64,000 nt of DNA from Gigaspora rosea (taxonomy: Eukaryota; Glomeromycota; Glomeromycetes; Diversisporales; Gigasporaceae). Shown here piece after piece: positions 1 to 7,255 of the stretch. Each line of letters begins with the position of its first letter. Position 1 is the first letter of the stretch. Below the pieces are notes generated by a model. The model saw only the letters and a list, made by a program, of their open reading frames with translations. It did no database searches and was not told where the DNA came from. The position numbers and the translations under genes were made by a program. The stretch lies in contig QKWP01001178.1 in the NCBI GenBank assembly GCA_003550325.1, positions 1 through 64,000 on the forward strand. The letters run 5' to 3'.

Positions 1-644
1 TTCTAGAGTTTTTCCAACTCCTGCTACAAAATAGTGTTGAGTATCAAACATATTTTCAATTTATCCATCAGATTATTATTGTTTTGATAATCTATCTTTT
101 ATCGGAATTCGTTCCGTATACTACTCCGTATTTCATCCAATTCTTGGATAGTTGCACCATAACATTTACTAGACGCTGAGTTTTCTAATAGTATTATTAT
201 GTCAGTGTTCTTTGTTCTTTTAAGTATTTTCTCGAGGTTTTGTTTAACTTCATCCTTATTTCTATCTTTGAATGTTCCAATATGTAATACATAATATTTG
301 GATCCTATATTATATGCTCTTTGTATTTCTTCTGAAATACGTTCTGTTTTCCAATTTATTTTACCATTTGACTGTATGAGTTTATCACTTATAGATAATT
401 CCATTGATGCGTGTATAACTATTTCTAGTTGTGCTAATTTGTTACCTTCAATAATTCTAATATCATTTTGCACATCAGCATTTTCTGTATGTAATGCAAT
501 CCATTTGGTCATCATATCATTTTCCTTTTGATATGGTTCTTTATATTGTAAGAACGTTTTGATCAGGTTGCTGCCTGTTTGGATAACTGCTTCAACAATT
601 TCATGCCAGGTTCCATTATATGTGAGGCCTATTTGTTTCTTTCG
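1..644 (-). pseudogene. Endonuclease IV (AP endonuclease) domain of a retroelement, partial, interrupted
   Basis: Minus-strand open frame that continues past the left edge. The translation resembles class IV AP endonucleases (Nfo/Apn1 family), zinc enzymes that cut DNA 5' to abasic sites. In order: an N-terminal IGLTYNGT strand, a first metal-ligand-type His in EIVIHAS, a second in YYVLHIGT, the Glu in IILLENSAS, and the Asp/His pair in FDTQHYFVAG (about 14-46). These match five metal-ligand positions of the fold; the C-terminal third is outside the window. A TAA at 99-101 and a one-base shift near 45-55 separate the DTQH segment from the rest. The frame is continuous upstream with the ORF ending at 645, broken only by that ORF's TAA. 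It follows Gag and protease on the same strand, so it occupies a pol-like position. The family call is by motif reading; the association with a retroelement is unusual. Confidence 0.7.
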
Positions 645-1097
645 TTATCTGTTTTTCATGCATTGTTTATAGAATATACGTAATGCCTCATTGTTGATGT
701 GAGCCTGACTGAAATGTTTATATGGTTCTCGTTTTGGTTCAGTGAACTTATAGTTTTGGTTCAGTTCTTTTTGTTTATAATTCAAACAGGAAGTATTTTG
801 ATTCTTTTCCAAAGAAGGTTCTTTAAAGTATTTGGCTAGTGTGGGGTCGAAGGGTAGATATTTTGTGATGTCCTGTTGTTTATACAAAATATTGCCCTTT
901 TCCTCTTGATATTGTGGTCGTTTAGTTGTTTTCATAACATTGGGCGCCTTTTCCTCTTGTTTGCTCTGATAACCATAATGAGGCTCAGAGACAGATCGGT
1001 GAGAAATGGGCTCATTCAGTCCGTGGATTCCTTCATAACCAGAAAGGTTATAATGCCCTCCAGTCCTATAGAATGAGTTGCCATAACCGTTGCTCAA
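645..1097 (-). pseudogene. Linker ORF between protease and endonuclease IV domain
   Basis: A 150-codon frame rich in Tyr, Lys, Asn, Gln and Glu with no recognised domain; it looks like a disordered linker. It begins just after a TAG (1098-1100) with TTG, not ATG, so it is probably not an independent gene. It ends at TAA 645-647, but the same frame continues directly into the endonuclease IV domain, so the stop is either a lesion or a readthrough point. The protease ORF ends at 1102 in another frame. I infer a pol-like polyprotein segment reached by frameshift or now broken. Confidence 0.5.
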
Positions 1098-1101
1098 CTA
1101 T

Positions 1102-1715
1102 TTAAGGTTCTTTGGTTTGACACAGGTTTTTTATGATTTTGATGATTTGGTTTTTAAAGTCTTTAGTAATATCGAGTTCTGATTGTGTTTTGTTGCTAAG
1201 GAGAATATATTTAGATTGGGTTTTTTGTACGTCCATTTTTACAATTGGTGTAAAATATTTATTGATTTTGAGATTTACTAGCATTTTGCCTAGTATTTGT
1301 ACGTTGCTTCCAACTGCTTCTGTGGTTGCTGGTTTTTCTATTATATTATGCATTCCTAGTGCTTTTGCATGGTTTATGCCCATAATTGTATTAGTGCTTC
1401 CTTCATCTAGTTTGAATTCCATAGGTATATTATTTACTAATGCTACAAAGTAAAAGCCTTTTGCTCCTTTAGGTTTTCTTTTATTGATACGTGTGTGAGG
1501 TGGAAAATATAATTTTGAATATTCATTGGCAGAGTATAGATAGTTTTGAAGAGTAGGTCCTTTATTTAATGATTTGTTATATTGATATGATTCCTTACAT
1601 TTGTCGATATTACATATATATTTGTGCTTAGAATATTTATGATGATTATACTCTGTGCTACAACCAGTGTAGTTATGAGAGAGTGAATCCTGAGTAGCAC
1701 GCAGGCTCTCTTCTA
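1102..1715 (-). CDS. Retropepsin-like aspartic protease of the retroelement
   Basis: The frame is open from the Gag stop (1713-1715) down to TAA at 1102-1104, about 200 codons, with no ATG near its beginning. A Cys/His-rich stretch (about 1690-1590) is followed by GFYFVALVNNIP, then the active-site-like KLDEGSTNTIMG (Asp codon 1405-1407), a flap-like NVQILGKMLVNLKI, and a C-terminal KYILLSNKTQSELDI. This order matches retroviral and Ty3-type proteases, which cut Gag and Pol polyproteins. The active site reads D-E-G-S in place of the usual D-[ST]-G-[AS], so activity is uncertain. The frame lies -1 relative to Gag and starts exactly at the Gag stop, as in gag-pro fusions made by -1 frameshifting. 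Confidence 0.65.
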
Positions 1716-1724
1716 AAAATATTG
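1713..1724 (-). promoter_or_regulatory. Candidate -1 ribosomal frameshift site at gag/pro junction
   Basis: Reading the minus strand, Gag ends CAA TAT TTT TAG. The run of five T allows the Phe codon TTT to re-pair one base back, after which TTA GAA GAG opens the protease frame. It is not a perfect X-XXY-YYZ heptamer. The exact coincidence of the slip run, the stop and the opening of the next frame is what supports it; function is inferred. Confidence 0.4.
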
Positions 1725-2027
1725 AGCTTCTTCATTTTCACTATGTTCTGGAATTTCAAGGTTAGATGCTTCTTTTTTATGGTAGTCGTTTGTACTTGCA
1801 AGGTAGGCTTGTTTAGCTTTGAGATATTCCTGATATCCTTGGTATTCGTCGAAGTCTTTATTATCAATTGCTTCAGCGTTATAGATTTGTCTATTTTTTC
1901 TTGGGTTATTTCTGTAGTTTTTATAATTTTTATAATTTGGTTGTTGAGTTCGTCCTTGCCATCCTCTTTGTTTTTGAGCGTAATGGATCATAGGGTCTTC
2001 TACTTCAAATTCTTTTCTATGAGCGTA

Positions 2028-2069
2028 GCAGTCCACAGTATTATGAGAATATGTCCTGCAATTCTCACA
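2028..2069 (-). other. CCHC zinc knuckle 2 of Gag
   Basis: CENCRTYSHNTVDC fits C-x2-C-x4-H-x4-C. It lies about 110 residues after the first knuckle, separated by a basic region rich in Lys and Arg. Confidence 0.75.
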
Positions 2070-2402
2070 GAATTTAGATTTATCTCTTCTAGAATATCTT
2101 CCTTGTCCAAATGTTGCTTGTTCAGGTTTGGTATTTTCTTTAAGAGCTTTATTCTTTTCTCTTTCGAACTTCTTAGCTTTTGCTGCCATCATTCTTGCAA
2201 ATGCATCTCCTTTCTCTTCCTTAGTATATTCTTTGGTTGTAGTTTCAGGTCTTTCTTTTCTTGGTCTCCTTGGTTTACCTTGGGTAAATGCCTTAGTAAA
2301 TTTTTGTTTAGATTCTTCTTCCTTAGTCTTAGGTTTTCCATATCTTTTTCCCTTTCCTCGTTTGTAGAATTGGTTGAATCCTTTAAATTTTTCTTTGTCT
2401 AG

Positions 2403-2444
2403 GCAATCTTTCATATAATGGCCTTTCTTTCCGCATGAAAAGCA
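2403..2444 (-). other. CCHC zinc knuckle 1 of Gag
   Basis: CFSCGKKGHYMKDC fits C-x2-C-x4-H-x4-C exactly, with the Gly and aromatic residue usual in retroviral nucleocapsid knuckles that bind RNA. Confidence 0.85.
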
Positions 2445-3500
2445 TTTTCCATCATGGATGTTGAATACAACATATTCTCTTGGTTTTCCTTTAGTTTTCT
2501 TGTCAGAGAATTGTATTTCTTTATTTTTATAAAAATATACTATAGATTTTTGTTGTTTTCATAGTGTTGTTTCTACGCTACTTTCTTTGTAATAGGTGTA
2601 TGTTCTTTTTAATGCAGCCCAAAAGGTTTCTTCATTATTGATATGTGCATCAAATAAATTCATCATGGCCCAATAGTTTTCTTCTGGGTGTCTTTTTCCT
2701 GGTTGAGGTATCATTCCTTGTAAGAGTAATTGTAGACCTTGGTTATATTCTTGGGTATATCCTGCGTTGTCTTTTTGTTGATTATAGATCATTATAAAGT
2801 TTTCATCTTCGCTTTTTGCAATATTGTAGTCTGGTAAGAATCGTAAAGTTGTGAAGCTTGCTTGTAATTCTTTTACTGTTCCACTTGTTATATATAGTTT
2901 ATCCATGTATAGTCTAAATAATAGTTGTTTAGATCTTCTTGGGTTTGCTGTAGCGCTATAATCGGCTGTGAATATGTTTTGTCCTGGTTTTGCGTTTGCT
3001 CCTCCGTCTGTTGCGGGTACTGTATAGTTTAATGATCTTGAAAAGTTATTTGGATTTAACAATGCTGTTACTAGAGCGGCATTATTTTGATTCCAATCTG
3101 ATTCCCAGTTTTCTGCTGGTACTCTATTTCCGTCTCTAAAGTCTCTTGGGAACCAACATACATATCTGTCAATATGTCTCATTGCATCTTGGTATGCATT
3201 TCTAGTAAAGCATTGGGTTATTGCTTTTGTAATTAGTTGTCGTATAAAGAATACGTTATATGCTCCATCATTATTTGCTGCTATAGAGTTATTTGCAATT
3301 AAAGTGTATCCTGTTGTTTTGTGGTTTCCTGTATAAAATCCAAATGTCAATAGAGTGATTGGTATATATGCTTGGATCTTCTTTTCAATTCATTACTCCA
3401 TTCAAGCCAGTTTGTTCCATTTATCATTTTTCCTCCTATTAGGTTGAGTAGGTTAAGGTTAGTGATATCAGGGTATTCGATTGTTGCTACCATTTCTTCT

Positions 3501-3896
3501 TTATTGAGTTATAATAGGTTTGATACTTGCAAATAGACAATATCGTATGTAATTTTTGATGTCTTGTTTTCCTATTCGTAGTCCTTTTCTAATGATTTCA
3601 GGTCTTTGTAATATATGTCCGTATTTGATATAGGAGAGTACGTCTTGTTTTAGGAAATCCTTTTTTCTTAAATCTTCGTTGTTTCTGAAGTATATTTTAT
3701 CTAAAGCGTTTAATGATTGTCCAATTTTTGATGGTATATCTTTAGTCAGTATAGGGAATTCGTGTATAGGTTGTTCAAAGTATGCTCTAAATTCGTTGTA
3801 GTAATATAGGTATTGTCGAGTATGGTCTGAGTGAAATGGATATTTGTATTTCCACTTTTCTACTTCAATATAGGATAATTTCTTTATAGCGTTCAT
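3501..3896 (-). CDS. Small soluble protein of unknown function, retroelement unit
   Basis: A 131-residue ORF starting with ATG at 3896, rich in Tyr, Lys and Ile, with no signal peptide and no membrane segment. No domain recognised. Its start overlaps the preceding open frame in an ATGA arrangement (TGA at 3893-3895), and its stop is only 8 bases before the Gag ATG. The packing says it belongs to the same transcription unit as Gag. It could be an extra structural or RNA-binding protein, but nothing in the sequence proves it. Confidence 0.55.
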   Translation of the reverse strand: MNAIKKLSYIEVEKWKYKYPFHSDHTRQYLYYYNEFRAYFEQPIHEFPILTKDIPSKIGQSLNALDKIYFRNNEDLRKKDFLKQDVLSYIKYGHILQRPEIIRKGLRIGKQDIKNYIRYCLFASIKPIITQ

Positions 3897-4214
3897 TCAC
3901 TTATTTTGTATTTTGTTTTTATCAATTTTATTAATTCTTCTAGGTTTTGTTTATAGGCTTTGGCTATTTCTTTAATATATTCGTTATCTTCTTCTTTTCA
4001 TATTGAATAAATAATATAGGCTTATATTATCGTTTTGTGCGGGTTTCCTATTATCAATTATTATTTTAGATTTCTGATATAGCTCTTCGTCGTGTTTGTC
4101 TAATGGTTTGTATTTAGGTTTTTCTTTTGGTAGTCTTTTCTCTAAATCTGCAAGTAGTTCGTTAGCAGTGTTATATGTTTCGCTTGTAGATATTTCATCG
4201 TTTTCGCAACTCAT
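3893..4214 (-). pseudogene. Small charged protein, probably frameshifted
   Basis: A 76-residue ORF (4214-3984) opens with ATG sharing its A with the preceding stop (TAATG). It is acidic at first and Lys-rich later. It ends in MKRRR at a run of A and G. In the neighbouring frame an open, helix-prone segment (EDNEYIKEIAKAYKQNLEE) continues for about 33 codons and stops in an ATGA overlap with the next gene. The simplest reading is one protein of about 105 residues with a one-base indel in the purine run near 3990. Function unknown. Confidence 0.45.
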
Positions 4215-4561
4215 TAATTAGGTGAGATTGTAGCGTTTAATGTAGTTGCTAGTCTTTCTGCGTGGTCAAGATGATTATTGGCTATCTTGAGCTTCTTTCC
4301 TAATCTGTGTCTATAGTTTATGAATACTATTATTGCTATTGCAAATATTAGTAGTGCTATAGATACTATGTCTTGGGTAATAACGTTGGTATCGTTTACG
4401 TAGCTTGGTGTTATTGTAGCTATTACTTCTGAGTTAATTGTAGTTGTTATTGTAGTAGTTACTGTATTGTTCGAGAGTAATGTAGTATATATAGGCGTTG
4501 ATGTTACTGTTATGAATATGGTTGTAGTAGGTATCATGAGTATAAGGAATTGAACACTCAT
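4214..4561 (-). CDS. Small type I membrane protein with Thr-rich ectodomain
   Basis: 115 residues. A hydrophobic N-terminus (residues about 4-22) looks like a signal peptide. It is followed by a Thr/Ile-rich stretch with several N-x-[ST] sites, one transmembrane segment (IVSIALLIFAIAIIVFINY, about residues 68-86), then a basic tail of about 29 residues. No homologue recognised. The ATG follows the previous stop with no gap, and the stop overlaps the next ATG (TAATG), which suggests coupled translation. The layout is like a small viral envelope-type or accessory protein; that is inference. Confidence 0.6.
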   Translation of the reverse strand: MSVQFLILMIPTTTIFITVTSTPIYTTLLSNNTVTTTITTTINSEVIATITPSYVNDTNVITQDIVSIALLIFAIAIIVFINYRHRLGKKLKIANNHLDHAERLATTLNATISPN

Positions 4562-4975
4562 TTAACTTCTGGTACGTGTGGTTCCTAGTAATCTATCTAT
4601 TTCTTGAGTATTAGGTCCGAATTGGTTATTTGCTAGGTAGTTATATCTTTGGTAGTGTGGTATATGTATTGGTAGTGGTCTTGTGTTGTCTTCTTTTCTT
4701 TTTCCCAAATAGTCTTTTGAATATGTTCATACAGGTGGTAATCTGCTTACGTTTACAACTATTTCTTTAGTTATGGGATCTTGGTAGATATGCGAAGGTG
4801 TTTGTATATTATTGTGAATTGGGTAATTTCTTCTTTTGATTTTATTTTTACAACAGCAGTATATGGTGGTTGATATAACTATAGATATAATTACAAGTAT
4901 AATTAAAACGGATAAGGTAAGTATTATAGTTTGAGTTTGGTCAGGTGTTTGTATATCTTGGTTTTGAGTATTCAT
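4562..4975 (-). pseudogene. Small membrane protein with cytoplasmic tail, in-frame TGA
   Basis: The first 82 codons give a short polar N-terminus, one strong membrane segment (about residues 17-40), Cys-Cys-Cys at the inner face and a tail ending SRLPPV. A TGA at 4727-4729 follows. The same frame then stays open for 54 more codons to TAA at 4562-4564, directly abutting the next ATG. The tail carries basic residues and Tyr-rich motifs. The TGA is consistent with C-to-T decay of CGA, or with readthrough. Exact abutment of the longer form to the next gene supports the full-length frame as ancestral. Confidence 0.5.
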
Positions 4976-4978
4976 AGA

Positions 4979-5206
4979 TTAACAACAGCCAGTGTTGGTA
5001 TTTTGATTTCCGTATGGTCCGTAGAGAGTAGAGAACTGTTTGTAGAGTCTTTTTTTATATCTTTGATAGTTGTACTCGATTATGAGAATAGTTATAATAG
5101 CTACAAATATTGTTACGATTAGGGTAAGTAGTAATGTAGATGCTGGTGGATTTAATAAATTACAATTGCAGTTAACAGTTGTCGATGTTGTTTGATCTTC
5201 TGTCAT
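4979..5206 (-). CDS. Small membrane protein, 75 residues
   Basis: The ATG is at 5206. A Thr/Cys/Asn-rich N-terminus is followed by a transmembrane segment (about residues 22-44, TLLLTLIVTIFVAIITILII) and a basic Tyr-rich tail ending with two Cys. The stop lies three bases before the next ATG (4975). No family recognised. One of at least five one-pass membrane proteins in a row on this strand. Confidence 0.55.
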   Translation of the reverse strand: MTEDQTTSTTVNCNCNLLNPPASTLLLTLIVTIFVAIITILIIEYNYQRYKKRLYKQFSTLYGPYGNQNTNTGCC

Positions 5207-5273
5207 ATAATGGTCTGATGAGAGCGTAAATTGTAAATATTATTGTTGCAGATAATAATGTGATTGTTATGCT
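5172..5273 (-). other. Open frame without ATG, hydrophobic, overlapping
   Basis: 34 codons open after TAA (5274-5276), with a hydrophobic core (LLSATIIFTIYALI) and then basic residues. It overlaps the start of the 75-residue membrane protein. There is no ATG, so it may be a remnant of another tiny membrane protein whose start was lost, or chance. Confidence 0.2.
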
Positions 5274-5389
5274 TTAGTTTGGATTTCTGGTGGTGCGAAG
5301 TATATTATTAATGCGATAACGGTGCCTAGTATAAGTGAAGCGATTGTTACTATAATTGATATTATTCTGTCTTTGTTTATCAAACTCAT
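5267..5389 (-). CDS. Very small membrane protein, 40 residues
   Basis: The ATG is at 5389 and the stop TAA at 5267-5269. About seven polar residues are followed by a continuous hydrophobic stretch (residues about 9-31) and a short tail containing FAPP. Its ATG overlaps the TGA of an upstream open frame (ATGA), the same coupling pattern seen elsewhere in this unit. Too short for homology; supported by position, strand and membrane pattern. Confidence 0.4.
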   Translation of the reverse strand: MSLINKDRIISIIVTIASLILGTVIALIIYFAPPEIQTKA

Positions 5390-5510
5390 ACGCGTGTAGT
5401 CGCAGTTTTAGTTCTTATTTTAGTATACCTATCTTTTCTTCTTTGTTGATCTATTTTTGTTCGGTGAACTTCCTATATTAAACTTCTTTTATTTCGGATT
5501 ACTTGTTTTA
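5386..5510 (-). other. Open frame without ATG, basic, with in-frame TAG
   Basis: After the PPPY protein stop, a frame reads through Lys/Arg-rich codons, is broken by one TAG, and ends in a TGA that overlaps the ATG at 5389. It lacks an ATG. It may be a decayed small ORF or the tail of a frameshift product of the upstream gene. Confidence 0.2.
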
Positions 5511-6092
5511 GTAAGGTGGTGGTAGTGGCAGTTGTTTAATCAATACTTGGTCTCTAAGGCCGAGATTTCTTACTAAAGTTTCTAATTGGTTTTGATTTAA
5601 TTCTGGGATTTGGTTTGAGAATGCGCCTTGTTGAAATGGTAAGTCTGAGGTGTTGGGATATTGATATGCTAATCCTCTTTGAACTTGTGATACTGAAGGT
5701 GGAGGTACTGCTTCTGTTCCTGTATTAAGATATCGTTTATACGCTTGTTTTCTTTTTCTAAGTCTTCGTATACAGCAGATTAATACTGTTAAGGTTATTG
5801 CTAATATTGTTAATGTTGCAGCTAATATTCCAACAATAGTGGTAAGGTTGCTATTGTTATTATCTTCTGGTTGGCTTGTTTGGCTTGATTGAATAGAGGT
5901 AGTTGCAATTTCTTTACTTGCTTTACTCGTAATAGTAATGCTTTCTGTAGGAGTTGTAGTAATTGGTGCAGGTGCTGGTGCTGGTACTGTTATGACTATA
6001 ACGTCTGCTTTAATAAAATTCTTTGGTGTTGGTGTTAGACTTATTATAATCCAGATGATAAATATTTTGTAAAGTGTAGTGTATATTCTCAT
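5508..6092 (-). CDS. Signal-peptide membrane protein with C-terminal PPPY late-domain motif
   Basis: 194 residues, ATG at 6092. Residues 1-29 look like a signal peptide. Residues 30-83 are Thr/Ser/Pro-rich and likely extracellular. Residues 84-106 are a transmembrane segment (IVGILAATLTILAITLTVLI) followed by the stop-transfer run RRLRKRKQ. The cytoplasmic tail of about 85 residues is Gln/Leu/Pro-rich and ends exactly with PPPY. PPxY motifs recruit NEDD4-type ubiquitin ligases and serve budding in retroviruses, normally inside Gag. A terminal PPPY on a membrane protein upstream of a Gag is notable. It is the first gene of the minus-strand unit. Envelope-like or budding role is inferred. Confidence 0.6.
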   Translation of the reverse strand: MRIYTTLYKIFIIWIIISLTPTPKNFIKADVIVITVPAPAPAPITTTPTESITITSKASKEIATTSIQSSQTSQPEDNNNSNLTTIVGILAATLTILAITLTVLICCIRRLRKRKQAYKRYLNTGTEAVPPPSVSQVQRGLAYQYPNTSDLPFQQGAFSNQIPELNQNQLETLVRNLGLRDQVLIKQLPLPPPY

Positions 6093-7255
6093 TTAGTTTT
6101 CTTTATTATGACGTTGCAGCTTTTATTTGTTTCGCCTTTGTAGTGCACATCTTGTTTATTATAAGTTGCCTTCGAAGAGTATAGTATTTCTCAAGGGTAG
6201 CTAGTCCTTAATATATACGTTAAGTTTAAACCAACAAACTAACTTTTCACTTATTCGAAGTAAGTTTATGTTTATAATAATCAGTTTTTATTTAATAAAT
6301 TCAACAGTGTGTACAGTTAAGTATACTGTTACAAGTATTTCTTTTGAGAATATAAATATATGTTAAATATGTTAAAGGTTATGTATGCTAGATTTCTTTG
6401 GTGCAAGGAGTAGATTTCAATATGTCAAATGGTTTACTACTATCAAAGTAGTAATTACAAGTGGTATACAATAAAGGGTCAAAACTATTGAAAAGCAAGA
6501 ATATTTCAATAGTGTACATGTATTGAAGGTATTATTCTGGATATAATATTTTGTAGTCAACACTTATTTTTATCGAGTTCAACACACAGATTTGAATGTC
6601 TAAAATCTACTGTTTAAATACTTTTCTGATAACTATAAAATTCATGATATAAAAACTTAGCATTTTCGATCTAACTAGTTAATTTACTATACTAAATATT
6701 AATTCTTTTCTGATTATTATTCTTCTTTATTTTCGCGTCTGATTTTCATTATCTTCATCTGATTGTTGTTATCAGATCATCGGTGTACGATCTTCTTTGC
6801 GTTTCATTACGGATTAACTTCTAATCTTGTCATGTCGATTCGATTTCCTTAATGGTATCGGTGTTTCCGATTTTCGTATACGATCTTCCGGGTAATATGG
6901 ATGTAGTACCCTGTACACGTTGATCGCTTGTTGAGCCGCCAAAGTTTTTTAACACCTAAAAATTAAAATGTTGTAACTTTTAAAATGACAAATTGAATAA
7001 AAATCCATTCTAACAGAACTGTACTTATTTATTCGTGAGTTATAGCGCTTTTTATATTTCTTAGATAAATAAATATTGGATGATTTTTGCCAAATTCTAC
7101 TTTTTATAAATTATGGAAATTTTTCTTAACATTCTTCAAATATTGGTGCATACTAAAATTTTTTATTAAATTAAATGAATAATAGATTATTCTGTTAATT
7201 AATTAAATAATTTTTATTAGCTTTGTCGTTGATTTTCCTGTTTGTATGTTTACCT
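6093..7255. other. Intergenic; possible leader/LTR of the left retroelement, no gene seen
   Basis: No coding pattern. On the minus strand this is the upstream region of the PPPY gene. A GC-richer block at about 6720-6960 ends in TTTTTTAACA (6944-6953), so its minus-strand reading begins TGTTAAAAAACTTTGG, an LTR-like start. The matching LTR would be off the left edge, and I see no clear primer-binding site, so this is only a candidate. 6954-7255 is AT-rich and precedes the histidine kinase. Confidence 0.3.

Larger units (their letters stand above)
1713..3493 (-). pseudogene. Gag polyprotein with two CCHC zinc knuckles, interrupted
   Basis: Capsid and nucleocapsid precursor of the retroelement. 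An ATG at 3493 starts a frame with NGTNWLEWSNELK, a Gag N-terminal style. A one-base shift in a purine run near 3380-3390 moves it into the main frame (3350-2559, 263 codons), which ends at TGA 2559-2561. The same frame then continues to 1713 as a Lys/Arg/Gln-rich nucleocapsid of about 280 codons. It has CFSCGKKGHYMKDC (2403-2444) and CENCRTYSHNTVDC (2028-2069), both C-x2-C-x4-H-x4-C. Start/stop spacing to the upstream small ORFs is tight (stop at 3501). The TGA could have arisen from CGA by C-to-T change, or could be read through; the frameshift may be a lesion or an assembly indel. The retroelement Gag identity is solid; the functional state is doubtful. Confidence 0.8.

Noticed and set aside
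1722..2402. 226-codon plus-strand frame opposite the nucleocapsid region
   Set aside because: Shadow of the minus-strand Gag, whose zinc knuckles prove the coding strand.
1..6092. Large DNA virus insertion as source of the endonuclease IV
   Set aside because: Some large DNA viruses encode class IV AP endonucleases, but here the gene is collinear with Gag, CCHC knuckles and a retropepsin, with no DNA-virus hallmark gene in view. A retroelement reading fits better; it stays possible that the domain was acquired from such a source.
6152..6953. A definite LTR for the left retroelement
   Set aside because: Only weak TG...CA-like ends and no primer-binding site or second copy in the window, so it is kept as a low-confidence remark.
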